This document shows, in pieces, positions 23,416-35,696 of a DNA stretch of 64,000 nt. Location: positions 13,092,001 to 13,156,000 of the forward strand of contig NW_026622886.1 of the NCBI RefSeq assembly GCF_023065955.2, read 5' to 3'. Positions within the stretch are counted from its first letter, which is position 1. The number at the start of each line of letters is the position of its first letter. Under the pieces are notes generated by a model that was not told where the DNA came from, ran no database searches, and saw nothing but the letters and a program-made list of their open reading frames with translations. Both the position numbers and the translations under genes were made by a program. This stretch comes from Ursus arctos. Taxonomy: Eukaryota > Chordata > Mammalia > Carnivora > Ursidae.

Positions 23416-24449
23416 TACTCCACAAAGAATATATGTAGAATATTTTATGGATATACTGAGGAAGGGCATCTAATCTCAGCTTGGAGAAGGAGAATGTCAG
23501 AGAAGCTGTAGAGATGTAGCAGTGTCTGAACTGAATTTTAGAGAAGGCCATGAAGAGACATTAGTAGAAGTTGGCAAGAACCAGCAGAAGGAGCAACATG
23601 TGCAAATACCAGGATGTACGAGACACTATGGGGCATCCAGAGAACTGATTAATTCAGTATGAGGTGAGAGATGACGCTGGCAGGTTGAGGCATTGTGACC
23701 CATGATGTAGAGCTTGACTTTTACCTGGAAGTCTATGGAGAACTATCAAAAGATATTAAACATGGAAGTGACATAATTGGATTCTCCTTCAGAAAGATCA
23801 CTTTTTGCTGTATGGATCTGATTGAAAGAAACCAAGACCAGAAGCAGGGAGGTATGACTATTGGATCCAAAAGAGAAGTAACATTGAATTAAGGCACTGG
23901 CTGTGGGGATAGAGAGAAAACCCTTTGAGAAATGCCTAGAAACAAATCGATAAGATTTGACAACCAATATGGTGTGAGGTTCGAAGGAGAGGGAAATCAA
24001 AGATGATGCCAAGGTTTAAGTCTATGAATGATGACTAGTTGCCATTTACTAAATTAAGGAATGCAGAGAACAGGCTTAGGGTAAATAATAATTCCATTTA
24101 GACTGTTTACTTTGGAGCAGTTGTGGGCATCCAAGTGAAGCTATTCAGTTGGTAGAGAAAGTCTGGAACTTTGGAGAAAAATCTTGGCTGAAAATATAGA
24201 TTTAGCAGTATCAACCTATAGTAGGTAAATGAAATCATGGACATGGAAGAGATCATGAAGGAAACAAGATATAGATTGGGAAGAAGGCCAAGGAAGGAAC
24301 CACAGAAAGAACATGGGACAGGTAGAGAAAGAGCAGCCCAGTAAAAAGTCTACAAACACATGGTTGGAATTAGAGGAGGACCCAGAAAAGATGGTGTCAC
24401 AGAAGCCAATATCAAAGAATGGTTCAAGTGGGAGGGAGCAGCCATCATC

Positions 24450-24605
24450 AACAAATGCCAGGTAGCACTTACTGTACCTTGTTACTTAACTGTTTGACTT
24501 TCCTGCCAGACTTGAACTCTGAGAGGGCATTTGTACTTCTTACCATCATATTCCCAGCTCTGGGTACGCAACAGATACTTAAGTATTTTGTTGAATAAAT
24601 TAAGA
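24450..24605 (+). mobile_element. L2/MIR3-like 3' end inside the older repeat
   Basis: 'tgagagggcatttgtacttc', 'cccagctctgggtacgc' and 'ttttgttgaataaatt' follow the L2-type terminus. The surrounding long repeat resumes afterward at 'tggattttgtagccaatagg'. Confidence 0.6.
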
Positions 24606-25239
24606 TTAAAACTAAAACAATCCAGTGGATTTTGTAGCCAATAGGTAACTGTAGGCCTTGACAAGAACAATTTCAGGGATGATGATGGTGAAGTCATATA
24701 GCAGTGGGTTCAGGTATAAATGGGATGTGAGAAAAATAGAATAATCTTTTCAGAGACTTGGTTGTTAAGAGGAAAAGATAAAAGAACATCTAGGAATCAA
24801 GTAGGGTAGAAAGGTCATGGAAGGGTTTTAGTTGTTAAACTTTTTGTTTTTTTAAAGATGGTAAATGCCTGAATAGGGAAAGAGCAGAATTGATAGAGAA
24901 AGGATACTCTGATAAGGGAAGAGACAGAATCCAGAGGTTGTTTGGAGGAAAGACATAAATATGTAAATAATTGAATTAAACTAAAAAGCCAAGAACAGAA
25001 ACAGCTATGCAAAAACTCCCTTCAGTCATTTCGTGATTAATTGTTAACAGCTGGTGGTCAAAAAGGGATCAGTGTTCAGGAAAGGATGAAATTACTTGGA
25101 TGAGACTGGGAATGTTTTTTGGAGACTGTGAGATCTGAGCTTAAAGTGTATGTTAGGTGGAAAAGATAGAGAAGCATGGGGAGGGCATTCTATGAAGGGA
25201 CTACAGAGGCAGTGCTTTGTAATAATTTAAAAAGAGCCC

Positions 25240-26520
25240 CTGGATCTTTTTCAAGCCATGCTTGAAATTTATCAAGTGTATTTGTTTAAATATATATTTT
25301 TTCTGTCTCTGCTTGCCTCTCTCACTTTCTGGAACTCCACTTACACATATGTTAGGCTGCTGGATGTTGTCCCATAGCTCACTGATGGTCTGTTCATTTT
25401 TTCCAGTCTTTGTGTTTCGTTTTGGTTGGTTTCCATTGCAGTCTTCAAATTCACTGATCTTTTCTTTTTGCCGTGTCTAATCTGCCATTAATTCTAGCCC
25501 CATCTAGTTCACTTTTCAACTGTAGAAATTTGGCGTGGGTCTTCTTAGATATCTTCCATTTCTCTCCTTGTCATGCTCATGCTTTCTTCTAACTCCTTGA
25601 ACATATGGAATGTATTTATAATAGCTGTTTTAATGCTTTTATCCACTAATTCCATCATCTATGTCATTACTGAGTTTCTTTGTATTGATTTTTTCCTCCT
25701 TTTAGATCTTATGTTCCTGCTTCTTTGCATGCCTGGTAATTTTTAATGTAATGTCAGACATTGTAAGTTTAACATTTTGGGGATACTGAATATGTTTGTA
25801 ATTCTTTAAATATTTTTGAGCTTTGCAATAGGATGCAGTTAACTTACTCAGAAACACTGTGGTGTTTTCAAGGCTTGCTCTTAAGCTCTGGTGGGTACAG
25901 AATAGCTTCTAAGCCTAGATAGGGCTAATTTGACCCTTCCATTGAGGCAAAATCCTTCTGAAGACTCTACTCAGTTCCTTAAGTGTTAGGAAGTCTTTCT
26001 ACTCTGGCTAGTGGGAACTTAAACTGTTCCCAGCCTTGTGTGTGCCCCAAAGTTTGCTCCGCTGGCTCCTTTCCAGTGATTTCTTCTCAAGTAGTTTCTT
26101 CAGATTCATGTAGCAAATGTTATTCAGCTAAAGATTCAAGGGGCCCTTTGCAGATATCTGGAGCTCTCCCTCATTGCAGCTTTCTTCTCTGTAGTATCCT
26201 CTGTCCCATGAAGTCTAGCTGCTTTGGCAACTCTGTACTCTGAACTCTGTCTCCTCAACTCAAGGAAATCAGCAAACTCTGCTGAGTCCAAACTTCTCTG
26301 TGCGGTGGCCTGGAACCTCACCAGGCAGGAAACACCAGCTGAGGCATTCATCAGGCTTATCTTAGTCCCCCACTCCCCCTCCGCCCTGCCTTTTTCAGAG
26401 ATCTCTGTCCTGTACTTTTTGTTTTCCAATGTCTGAAAACAAGTTTCATAGATTTTGACCAGGTTTTTTTGGTTGTTTAAGGGGGAAGGATAAATGTGGT
26501 CTTTAATATTCCATCATGAG
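25240..26520 (-). mobile_element. L1M 5' region, antisense
   Basis: Text such as 'ctggatgttgtcccatagct', 'ggaatgtatttataatagct' and 'aatgtcagacattgtaagtt' is the reverse complement of the 5' UTR/ORF1 side of an old L1. Overlapping frames on both strands (25983-26436) are by-products. Confidence 0.75.
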
Positions 26521-26554
26521 TATAGGTGGAAATTCATTGCTTCACCTTTAGATC

Positions 26555-26645
26555 CTTAAATCTAATTAGAACATGAGCTCCTTAAAATTCAGCAAGAACA
26601 GAGCCTGGCACATAGTACACACTTAATAAATATATTTTTTTAAAT
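26555..26645 (+). mobile_element. L2 3' end
   Basis: 'aacatgagctccttaaaatt', 'agagcctggcacatagtac' and 'acttaataaata' are a clear L2 terminus. Confidence 0.88.
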
Positions 26646-28270
26646 ATATGAAGCCCTGTTTCCTCCCAACATTGTCCTCAATGAAATTCTTTCCAAAATT
26701 TAAATTTTAACCACTTCTCTAAAATACCAAGAACATTATTAACTCTCTCCTCTGAAATATTGACTATATCCATCTTGCTGTGGTTAACATATGTCTGTAT
26801 TTTTCCTAAAATGTTGAGGGAAAGGAAAAAAAAAAGACCCTAGGAGAGGACCTACAGGACTGTAGTTGCCTCTGGTTGACTTAATCTACTGACAATCTCT
26901 TGAGCAGAATCTCTCATCAGTTGTGTAACCATCAGCTAGTGATCCAACCCTGTGGCCTAAATTTTCCCTAGAGAACGTGCTTCATATGCCTCCTCTGCCA
27001 AAATAATTTAGCCTAGCCCTGGTCTAGCTCTATATTTTATGACCTGAAGAATAGAAAATGCTCAGAAATGGCTAGTATTGGTGTTGAGTCTGTCCATTTC
27101 AAGATACCAGGCTAAGTGCTAAAAATGTCTGGAATAAAATCATCTCCTAAGTCAGATTCTCTTTTAGAAGAATAAAGTAAATTCAGTTCAAAGGTAATAA
27201 CTGTATTAACACATAGTAGGCACTTGGGCTTCCTTCATTATCCCTATACCTGGGCTTCTTTCATTCCTATTAGCACTTTTGACCTTTTGAAAAGTAGAAT
27301 CATGTGACAAGAGTGGAACTACATATATTATTCCAACACTAAGAGGAAAAAAAAACTTTTTTCCCATTTTTTTTTTTTACAAATCACATGTGGAATTAAA
27401 TGGAAACATCTTTTTAAATGAAAATAATTTTTCTCCCCAGATTAAAATTCAGTGTAGTGTAGAGTAAGAACACCCACTGACAAGCCACAGTATAAGTGAC
27501 TTCTTATTGCTGCTTTTAATGGGAGCATTTCCCAACTTGCTGCCCTTGTTCTATACCCATTTTTCACTTTGGAATAATGAATCTGGATCCTTAAGTACCA
27601 GAAGAAGTTGGTACCACTTTGCTGACAGTCCCTAGACTCCTAGAGTTTATCATTAGCAAGATAGATTAGGCCTGGAAGAATGATACGTTTGTGAAGGGTT
27701 TTGGATATTTCTTTTCAGGTTTTGATGAGAAAGAACAATGTGTCTGCTTATTTAGGCTCACTGATGAGTCAAAGTTAAATCGCAAAATCCATTTGAAAAT
27801 TTTCTTCTGAGGTATTCAGGTCACAATGTATTTCTCATATACATTGGTCTCATACCTTCCTTTAGACAGTTGAAACTGAATGGGAAAGAAAGGGATTTCT
27901 TAGAGCTTCTTTAAGTAAAAGAATATAATTATTTTAAACTTCATGGAATACACTGGTCCAAATAAGCCAATAAAGCAATGATAGTAGTAGCAAAGCATAA
28001 CTCTGTAAAGTTAATTTATTAATCAGAAATTTAGTTTCATTTTATGAAGGGCTGGAACATTTTGACCACAGAACTTCTGAGGTGCAGAAGGGGATGTAAC
28101 ATGGGGATGGAAGGGCTGAGTTTAATTTCATTTCCCTCATTTTATTTTCTGATAATTTGAAGTAGTTTTTCAATGTTGGCTGTAATTATCAGGCCAAGAG
28201 CTTTTAGTTGACATCAAGGTTGCAACACTTAGTACACAAGAAAACCGGGACAAATCAAAGTCAAAATAAG
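26646..28270. other. Repeat-poor unique DNA
   Basis: About 1.6 kb with no recognised repeat, RNA gene or good frame. Homopolymer runs near 26827 and 27344-27380 are ordinary. Confidence 0.5.
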
Positions 28271-28274
28271 TTTC

Positions 28275-28800
28275 TCCTCCTGGAGCTATTAGGCAAGCAG
28301 GAACAGTTTGTTCACTAATTGCACAGATGAAGTCATTTTTGTTGTGTTAAAGGCTTGACGTGAGAATCTTTCAGTTCCATCTTGGTCTGCTATACAACGC
28401 TGGTGACAGGTATTTAAGAACTGCCTGTTCTGTCCAAAAAGTTGTATCTGTCTACCAAGTACTATCAGACTGTCTATATACGTAGTTAAACTGCTCCCAA
28501 CTTCTTTGAAGCAGAGCAGACCCTCTTTGTGGCAGACACACCTCAGGTTGTAATTCTTTCTTTTGGATTTCATAGTCAGCATTTAACTTTTGAATTTTTT
28601 TTTCCTCACATTCCAAAAACAGTGAATAAGGTTTTGCTTTCTTTAAAAGGACCACTTTTATTTTAAAGAAAACTTCCTGAATGCAAAGAGCCTTGCAAAA
28701 CATACTTTCCATGATGTCTCAGATGCTCAGTTAGGTTTGTTTTCCTTGTATAATCAGTTCTATTTCGTGGAGAATCCTTGAGACTATTTCACATTCTGTT
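28275..28800 (-). pseudogene. Possible decayed coding sequence, protein not recognised
   Basis: On the minus strand, open and protein-like stretches pass from one frame to another. 28780-28660 reads on through 'TDYTRKTNLTEHLRHHGKYV'. 28625-28535 reads 'CEEKKIQKLNADYEIQKKEL', an amphipathic, lysine/glutamate-rich coiled-coil-like run. 28560-28289 then stays open in a third frame to a stop, containing 'EVGSSLTTYIDSL' and 'SRQAFNTTKMTSS'. Runs of A and T where the frame changes could be indel sites. No poly(A) tail, splice sites or target-site duplication were found, so I cannot tell a processed pseudogene from a lucky set of frames. Confidence 0.3.
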
Positions 28801-29575
28801 AAATGTTAATATACACCAAATTTGTAGAATCGGGGGGGGGGGCTGTTGGTATGAAGAAGAAGGATCTGCAAAATTAAAGCAAATTAAGCTAACGGTCAGT
28901 ATTATGATAAAACATTACAATTTCCACTAACCCACAAGAAAAAAAATGAGGCGGGAGCTGGCGGCGGTGGGGGGTGTGGGGTGGTGGCAGTAGGCACTGG
29001 AAGCCTGGAAGTTGAATCCAAGAATACCTTTTCTGAAGTTACTTGCTGTTCACCAATATGAAAGCAAAGTGATCAAATATTCTGGTTTTGGGGAATTTGC
29101 AGTTGTTATTTGATGTTCTAATAGAGATATTGGCTCCAAGTTCTTTGTGGGAGAGGAGTATTTTGCAATAATCTCTTCTTTAGAAAGGTTAAGTCTATTT
29201 AAACACATCAGAGTACAACTTGCCCTGATAGGAAAGTTATTAATATGAGGCCTTTTCCCTCTTCCCTTCTTCCTGCCTTTTAATGGCCCCAAATAAAAAA
29301 TTATTTCAAATTTTTTGTCTAAATAATTTTTATAGTTTGCAAATTGTACAGAAAACCCTAGCCATTAAAACAAGCCAGCAGTTGCACTATCTTCATGGAA
29401 AAACTGAAAGGCAGATAAACAATTCTGGACTATAGATGAGGATGCATTAACCTGTATATTACATTTTGAATTTCTTCCTAGTGTACATGTTGACAACTTC
29501 CCTACAAGGGAAAATGTCAGAAAAATCAGAGGAGAGGAACTATTTTATTTTTGTAATAATAAATAACATGGAACT
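28801..29575. other. Unique DNA with G-rich patches
   Basis: No gene recognised. It holds a run of nine G's after 'aatc' near 28833 and a G-rich stretch 'gcggcggtggggggtgtg' around 28962, the most GC-rich patch for several kb. There is no CpG island. Confidence 0.5.
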
Positions 29576-29579
29576 TTCT

Positions 29580-30145
29580 ATAGTAGTTCTGTCCAATAAG
29601 CTACATAAATTACTTTAAATTTTCCAGTAGCCACAATTTAAGAAATGAATTTATTTTAATAATACATTTCATTTAATGCAATAAATCTAAATAAAATATT
29701 ATCATTCAGCATATAACCAATACAAAATTATTAATGAGATATTTTACATTATTTTTCTCATACTAAGTCTTGAAATCTGGCATGTATTTTATACCCACAG
29801 CAAATCTGAATTTGGACTATTTACTTTTTCTTTTTTTTTTAAGTTGGCTAAGTGTCCAACTCTTGATTTCAGCTCAGGTCATGATCTCAGGGTCATGAGA
29901 TTGGGCCCTGCATCAGGGTCTGCTCTTAGCGGGGAATGTACTTGAGATTCTCTCTTTCTCTCTCTCCCTTTGCCCCTACCCCCTGCACTTTCTCTCTCTA
30001 AAATAAATAAATCTTAAAAAAAAAAAAGAATGGGGCATTTAACCAACTGAGCCACCCAAGCATCCCGGACCATTCACAGTTCAAACGGTCAATAGCCACA
30101 CATGGCTAGTTGCCTACCATGTCGGACACAGCAACCCTATAGAGT
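29580..30145. mobile_element. Ancient hAT-like non-autonomous DNA transposon, split by a SINE
   Basis: 'ttctgtccaataagctacat', 'ttaatgagatattttacatt' and 'agtcttgaaatctggcatg' on the left, and 'caatagccacacatggctag' on the right, belong to one old mammalian element. Its ends are roughly inverted ('tctgtccaata' against 'gtcggacacagc'). A compound Can-SINE insertion at 29825-30066 divides it. Confidence 0.6.
29814..30077 (-). mobile_element. Compound Can-SINE with internally inverted body
   Basis: The insertion starts with poly-T and ends with an inverted tRNA-like head ('aaccaactgagccacccaag'), as a minus-strand SINEC should. The middle (about 29846-30030), however, is a plus-strand SINEC body with its own A-rich tail. 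Imperfect 11-bp direct repeats, 'ggactatttac' (29814-29824) and 'ggaccattcac' (30067-30077), enclose the whole, favouring one insertion event with internal inversion over two separate hits. Confidence 0.75.
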
Positions 30146-30620
30146 AGTAAATATTCTCTGTATTTAAAAAAGAAATAGTCTCTACAATGGAGAGCTCTTG
30201 CAGTTTTTTTCCTTGGACTTGTTAGAAACTGCATTGGCCCTCTAACGACTTGACATGTTCCTGTCCAGAATGATTATGCCTTAGGGTGCACTGCATCCTA
30301 CAGAAGCAGGTCCGCCAGATTCTGGTTCTTTGTCTTCTGTATTAATGCTGTGTGCCAAACCAAAATGAGTCTTGGCCTCTGGCTGTAGTATTAATCTTTT
30401 TGAGCCCTAGACACTTCAGAGCCTCTGACCCGGCAATCTGCTAAAGCTAATTTGAATCTAAGAGAAGACTCATCCAGTTATGATAGACTAAAGGCTATTG
30501 CCTACTTGAACTGCTTATCAACTAGCACATATTCAGTGCCTGTTATAGGCGAGTACTGGCTTAGTTCATAAGCTCATTTGCTCAGGTCCTCATCTGCTTT
30601 CAGCATCACTTCACTAGCAT
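30146..30620. other. Unannotated unique DNA
   Basis: No repeat or gene recognised. Confidence 0.45.
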
Positions 30621-31030
30621 CCTCATCTCTGCCTCTCTGCCCCAATTATCAAGTCATCCTCCACAGATCCACCAGAGAGTTTGCTTAAACATATCTGGTT
30701 GTCTTGCTTCCCTAATGGACCTCTGAGATGGCTCCAACTGCTAATAGATTACAAACTCTTTGGTGTTGCCTATCACGCCCATCCCACCTGGCCCCAATCC
30801 CTCTCTCAAACTACATCTTCATCTAGTTCCTTAATTGTATGGCCTCTCCCCCATACTCTCTCCACATGTGCTCCAGCCAAATGGCTTCTTGCCATCCCTT
30901 GACCATGCCTTATCATTCTTTCATGCCGTGTTTGTATATCGTTTCCTTTGCCTGGAATGCACTTTTCCCTCTTGCTTAGATGTCAAATTGTAGTCATCCA
31001 TTCTAGAAAACCCAAGTTAATGTCCTAGCT
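30620..31030 (+). mobile_element. L2 LINE fragment
   Basis: 'ctcccccatactctctccac' with 'atgtgctccagccaaatgg' and 'tttgcctggaatgcactttt' follow the L2 order upstream of its 3' end. The 73-codon frame here is L2 debris. Confidence 0.72.
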
Positions 31031-31227
31031 TTCCTACTTAGGGGAACTGCCTGCTAATTTGAAAGCGTCTTTGTTTCTGATAGTAGAAGTCAAGATCTAT
31101 TTTCTGTTTGGGGGAAATTTTCTTAGTTTGTTTTCTTGCTACCTGTCTTGTTTCAAAGAGGAGCTACTACTAATCCAGGAGTGACTAATATTCAAACATC
31201 ATAGGGCATTAATGCCCTAGTCTTATC

Positions 31228-31451
31228 AAGAGTAATCTCTCTCAGTGCATCTGGGTGGCTCAGTCAGTTAAGCATCCGACTCTTGGTTTCGGCTCAGGTC
31301 AGGATCTCAGGGTCGTGAGATCAAACCCCACGTGGTGCTCTGCACTCAGTGGGGAGTCTGCTTGAGATTCTCTCTCTCTCCTCTCCTTCTGCCCCCCTCA
31401 CTGTGTGCTCTATCTAAAATAAATAAATAAATTTTTAAAGAGTAATCTCTC
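31228..31451 (+). mobile_element. Can-SINE with 14-bp target-site duplication
   Basis: Forward SINEC ('ctgggtggctcagtcagtta', 'tctcagggtcgtgagatc', tail 'aaataaataaataaattttt'). 'aagagtaatctctc' is at 31228-31241 and 31438-31451. Confidence 0.96.
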
Positions 31452-31795
31452 AGAAAAAATAAGTAGAAGTTTGTTTTTTTAAGGTGCTCTTGAAAGCTGT
31501 TTGAAAGTAAAAATGATCTATTTTTAATATAGTCTTGTCAATAAGGGACTTAAAATAAGATGTGGACCTCTTAACTCCTTTTGGGGGGCTGAGTACACAT
31601 AAGCGCTTATTTTGTAAGTATTTTTTATCCCTTTAGTGCTTTTCAGGGCAGTTTTCCATTCATGCTTTCTTATAGCAAAGCTATCAACAATTCACTCTCA
31701 TGCCTTGGGATGTCCCAAGTCAAACCCACACCATCTATTTAAACCTGTTCTGGACGCTTTGTGTTCTGGAAAGGACATCACTTAAAGTTGTACCC
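31452..31795. other. Unannotated unique DNA
   Basis: No feature recognised. Confidence 0.4.
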
Positions 31796-32520
31796 AAGAT
31801 ATCCTTCTCTGTCACTCCAGGCAACAAATAAATTGCCAAGTCCTCTTATTCTACCTCTGCAGCCTCTCTGCCAGTCAATCCTTTTCAGCTATTCCCAGTT
31901 CAGGCACATGTTGCCTCCCACCTATACCCTTGAAATCACCTCCAGCCCTGTTTCCCTTCAACTCCTAAATTCCAACACTTATCAAAACTTCTAAAGCCCA
32001 GCTCTAAGGATGTCACCTCCCAGCTCAAAAACCCCCCGTTTCTCCCCACCACCTAACAAACAAAATCCAAATTCTTTAGCCTAATGTTCAAGGCCCACCC
32101 ACACTCTTACCCCAATATAACATTATAATGTGATTTCCTCCTACTCCCTTACATGTACTCCAGCCAAAATGTACTATTCATATCCCATATATACCTTTCC
32201 CATTCTAGCATCTTAGCTTTGTCTGTGCTGCTCTTCTCTTCTTACTTTCCTAACTTCTTGCTGATCAAAATATGACCCCATCTTTCAAGGCCTAGTCAAA
32301 ACTACTACCTCTTCTATGAAGTCCCTCTGGATTTTCCAGCAGGAAATCTTTTGGTCCTTGTGCATACTTTATTTATCTGTTACGATTCTTACTACAGTTT
32401 ATATTGTAAGCTTATTTTGTGTGTGCTTATATCAATAGCTTATCTCTGCTCAGATTATAAAATTCATTTCATTGATTCAACAAATATGTGTTGAGTGCCT
32501 ACTAGGTGCTAGTGCAATAC
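31796..32520 (+). mobile_element. L2 LINE fragment
   Basis: Pyrimidine-rich L2 text: 'tcaaggcccacccacactct', 'cttacatgtactccagccaa', 'tttcaaggcctagtcaaaac' and 'cttctatgaagtccctctgg'. It continues toward the L2 end and joins 'aacaaatatgtgttgagtgc'. Confidence 0.8.
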
Positions 32521-33349
32521 AGAAAATAGTGATTAATCCAGACAGAGTATTTATTTTAGAGGGCCATCCTAGGGCACCTACCAGGTATCTTGTAAGCACT
32601 TACTTGAATACATAACTTGAATACATATCTGAAAAACATATTTACAGACTAGAAAAGTAAGAATAAGAAGTAAATTTAAAAGGCTTCAGAGCAGCTGAAT
32701 TAGGAGTTCACATCAGCTTGAAGTTAGTCTCTTGTCACTTTAGCCATAGAGACCCCAGCATGCTTTCACACAGAGCCCTTTGCTGTCAGTTACACACATC
32801 TCCGACAATAATAATCATGACAACAACCACAGTGAGCTTGGACATATGATTTCCAAACTCATGTCAGATGAGAAGCAGCAAATTGGGAGCAGGGAATAGA
32901 AATGGTACAATCAGTCACATGGGCTTCAGTGAAATGGACAGTCCAACAGCAAGGGAGGACCCAGAAGAGCTAAAAAACAAAACAACAATAATAATAATTT
33001 TTTAAAAAAGCAATCTGCAGCCATTTAAACTAGGGACAAACAGTTCTGCATACTTCTGAAGGGCCTGAGGACTTCTCAGTGTTATAGCATACTACTACTT
33101 TTAATGACAAGTCATCAAGCTGGATTATGTTTATATAGCACTATTTTAGAAGGCAGGGAAGAGTAATATATTGGAAATGTTTCCATCCAAGATAATTAAA
33201 ACTCTTGGTGTTTAAAAGAATGAATCCTCAGCCCTCTATTAAACTCACTTATCCAGAACGACTCTCTCCCACCCCCACCCGCAGGCTCTGGAGCCAGGGT
33301 TTTATGGTACTCACTTGCATTTCTTGATTCATTTGCCTCAGAACATTCG
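32521..33349. other. Unannotated unique DNA
   Basis: No repeat or gene recognised. A short AAT/ACA-rich patch lies near 32970-33010. Confidence 0.45.
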
Positions 33350-33830
33350 TTGGCTCTCAGCATTTAGTTCAATTTTCATTCAGTAAGTTTCATTCCCATT
33401 TTATTTGCACAACACTCTAAAAGGGCCAATGGAGGACACAAAAGATTTGAAAAGTCTAGAACCTAGTCTTGTCTCAGAGATGCTCAGGGTCTAGTTTAGG
33501 AGATAAGACCTACATCCTTGAACCCACATCAGGACACAATAGAGTGAGATGTAAATAAGTGAATAGTGAAACAAACTTTGCAATGAAAGATTGTCTGGGA
33601 AAGGATTAGGGCTAATCAGGGAAGATCTTTAGAGCCTCTGAACAAAAAGTGGAAGATTTGGGAAGGGCATTTTGGTAAAGAAAACAGCACAAAGAGGAGT
33701 AACAACTCTAGGAAAAGAAGAGCAAACTCTGTGTAGGCAGTGGTAAAGAGCTGGCCTGACAGACGAACCGAGGGCCCTGCTTGGGGAAAATGAAATAAGT
33801 TTGAGGCATTTCCACAGGTTTGTACAAATC
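33350..33830 (+). repeat. Fragment of the same unnamed ancient repeat as 22.9-25.15 kb
   Basis: Weak but ordered resemblance: 'atgctcagggtctagttta', 'gggaagatctttagagcctc', 'gggaagggcattttggtaaa' and 'aacagcacaaagaggag'. Confidence 0.5.
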
Positions 33831-33849
33831 CCTGTCATCTTTCTAAAGT

Positions 33850-34255
33850 CCCGTCTTGGGCTGCCATAACAAAATACCATAGACTGGATGGCTTAAATGA
33901 AAGACATTTATTCTCACAGTTCTGAGGACTGGGAAGCCAAGATCAGGGTAATAGCTGAGTACCTTGGTTTCTGGTGAGGATCCTGGTTCCTCGCTTGCAG
34001 ACAACCACCTTTTTTCTGTGTCCTCACATAGAGGAGTAGGAAAAAGCAAGGTTTCTGGTGTCTCTTCTTATATGACACTAATCTCATTGTGAAAGCCCCA
34101 CCCTCATGACTTCCTCTAACCCTAATTACCTCCCAAAGTCCCCATCTCCATGTACCATCACATTGGGGGGTAGCCCTTAAACATATGATTTGACAAGAGT
34201 AGGGAAGCTGGGGGTAAGGACAAAAATATTCAGTCTGTAATAGGTCATATGACTG
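33850..34255 (-). mobile_element. MLT1-type MaLR LTR
   Basis: Antisense MLT1 wording: 'gggctgccataacaaaatac', 'catagactggatggcttaaa', 'tctcacagttctgaggactg' and 'ccccatctccatgtaccatc'. The overlapping minus frames at 33629-34049 are not genes. Confidence 0.88.
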
Positions 34256-35460
34256 GAAATCCCTCTTTGAAAAGCCAAAAAAAAAAAAAAATCAAGTTTG
34301 ATGTATAGATTGGTACTCTCTTCAATTGTGTCATTTTGCTAGAGAGTTTATGTAACAGCTAGTTGCAAACTATAAAGCTGTCTTGATTTTCTTTAAGTTC
34401 ATTTTACAAATGAAATTACAGGAAATGTAGGTTCTCCTTTGGTTAGAAGCTCTAGAGGATCTTACTTCTAGAAGACATCATCTAGTGCTGTGGATATGTC
34501 TAAAGCCTTAGGTGATGGTTAACAGATCCTACGAGTAATTGAGGATGAATACAAACAATGAGCTTACTTTGTACAGCTTGTTATCTGGTCAAGACTGGAG
34601 GTTTATCAGCCTCTTAAAATGAAGCTCTATTAACTGTGGTTTTACCTTTCTCACTAGACTGAAAACTCTGGTGGGGTAAGTGTGTTCCCCATATTCTAGA
34701 CCATCATCCACCACAGAAATGGGACTTACTGCTAAATTAACAGCTGAATAAATGATTGAGTGCAAGACAGATACATTTATTAACATTTGACCAAGGTTAA
34801 AGTCATGTATTTCTCAAAATTAACTTAGCTGAACTGGCTGAGATTCTTGTGACTGGTGGATCGTGACTTTTTAACAAATTAAAAGCAAACCACACAATCA
34901 GGGATTTTAAAGTAATTTTTTCACAGACATGTTTGTTGTAAATCCAACACACTTATCCTGTTGAATTGGCTGCTTTGTGTAATTGAGAGCCAATTTCAAC
35001 GTTCACATGACAATGAAAATCTCAAGCTTAAATTTATTAATATGTTGTCTTGGCAGAACACCAGGCCTCTTAATAGCAAAATATGGAGAGAAAGGATATT
35101 AGTCTCCAAAGACTTGAATTTGATTTCGAAAATAAACGGATGTTCTTAAAAAAGTCATTCACAAGAAGACATAATTGTGGAGCTGTGGACTATAAAGTAA
35201 TTTAAACAAAAAATAATCCAAAGGCCTAAGAAGCAAAGTTTAAGTATGTTAAGTAGTTGGAAGGCCATGGGGCAAAATATTTAAGTGTTTTAGGGCCCAC
35301 CTGAGCAATTCAAGTCCTGAATAGTTGCTAACTCACTGATCAGTTAACTCCTAATCTAGACACACTTAACAAATAATTTGCCAAATATACTAGGATATGA
35401 AGCAGAAGCACTGGATATTCAACCAGATGGGTCCCAGAAAAGGAGACTACTTCATTGCTA
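34256..35460. other. Mostly unique DNA, possible weak L2 end
   Basis: A faint L2-like terminus ('ctagactgaaaactctggtg' to 'gctgaataaatgattgag') lies at about 34650-34765. Otherwise no feature recognised. Confidence 0.4.
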
Positions 35461-35464
35461 AAAA

Positions 35465-35690
35465 CCATGGCTATCATTTATTGAGCACATACCAAGTATC
35501 TGTCCAGCACTATGTCAAGTGCCATACAGACTTATCTAATCCTTATAAACCCACCATTGAGCAGATGAGGAAACTAAGACTTAAAAATAGGTTAAGTAAA
35601 TTTCTCCAAATCAACAAGTCTATAAAGGGCAAAGCAAGATTTTTGCCTTCACTATGGGCCATTCCATTCTATTCCACTGCTCCCCAAAAG
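35465..35690 (-). mobile_element. MIR SINE
   Basis: 'catttattgagcacatacca', 'cagatgaggaaactaagact' and 'ggcaaagcaagatttttgcc' are the antisense MIR in order. The overlapping 124-codon frame (35397-35771) is a by-product. Confidence 0.88.
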
Positions 35691-35696
35691 ATAGCC

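Larger units (their letters stand above)
22890..25150 (+). repeat. Long copy of an ancient mammal-wide non-coding repeat (family not named)
   Basis: Purine-rich sequence follows the order I know from many mammalian loci: 'ttactatgtgccaggtattc' and 'agtgaataaaacagata', then 'gcagaaggagcaacatgtgc', 'atggaagtgacataattgg', 'gatgatgccaaggttt', 'gtgggcatccaagtgaagc' and 'gacaagaacaatttcaggga'. It is interrupted by a Can-SINE (23206-23393) and by an L2-like end (about 24450-24605). Related pieces occur at 33350-33830, 40740-41460 and 50165-50560. I cannot assign the family with certainty. Confidence 0.6.
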
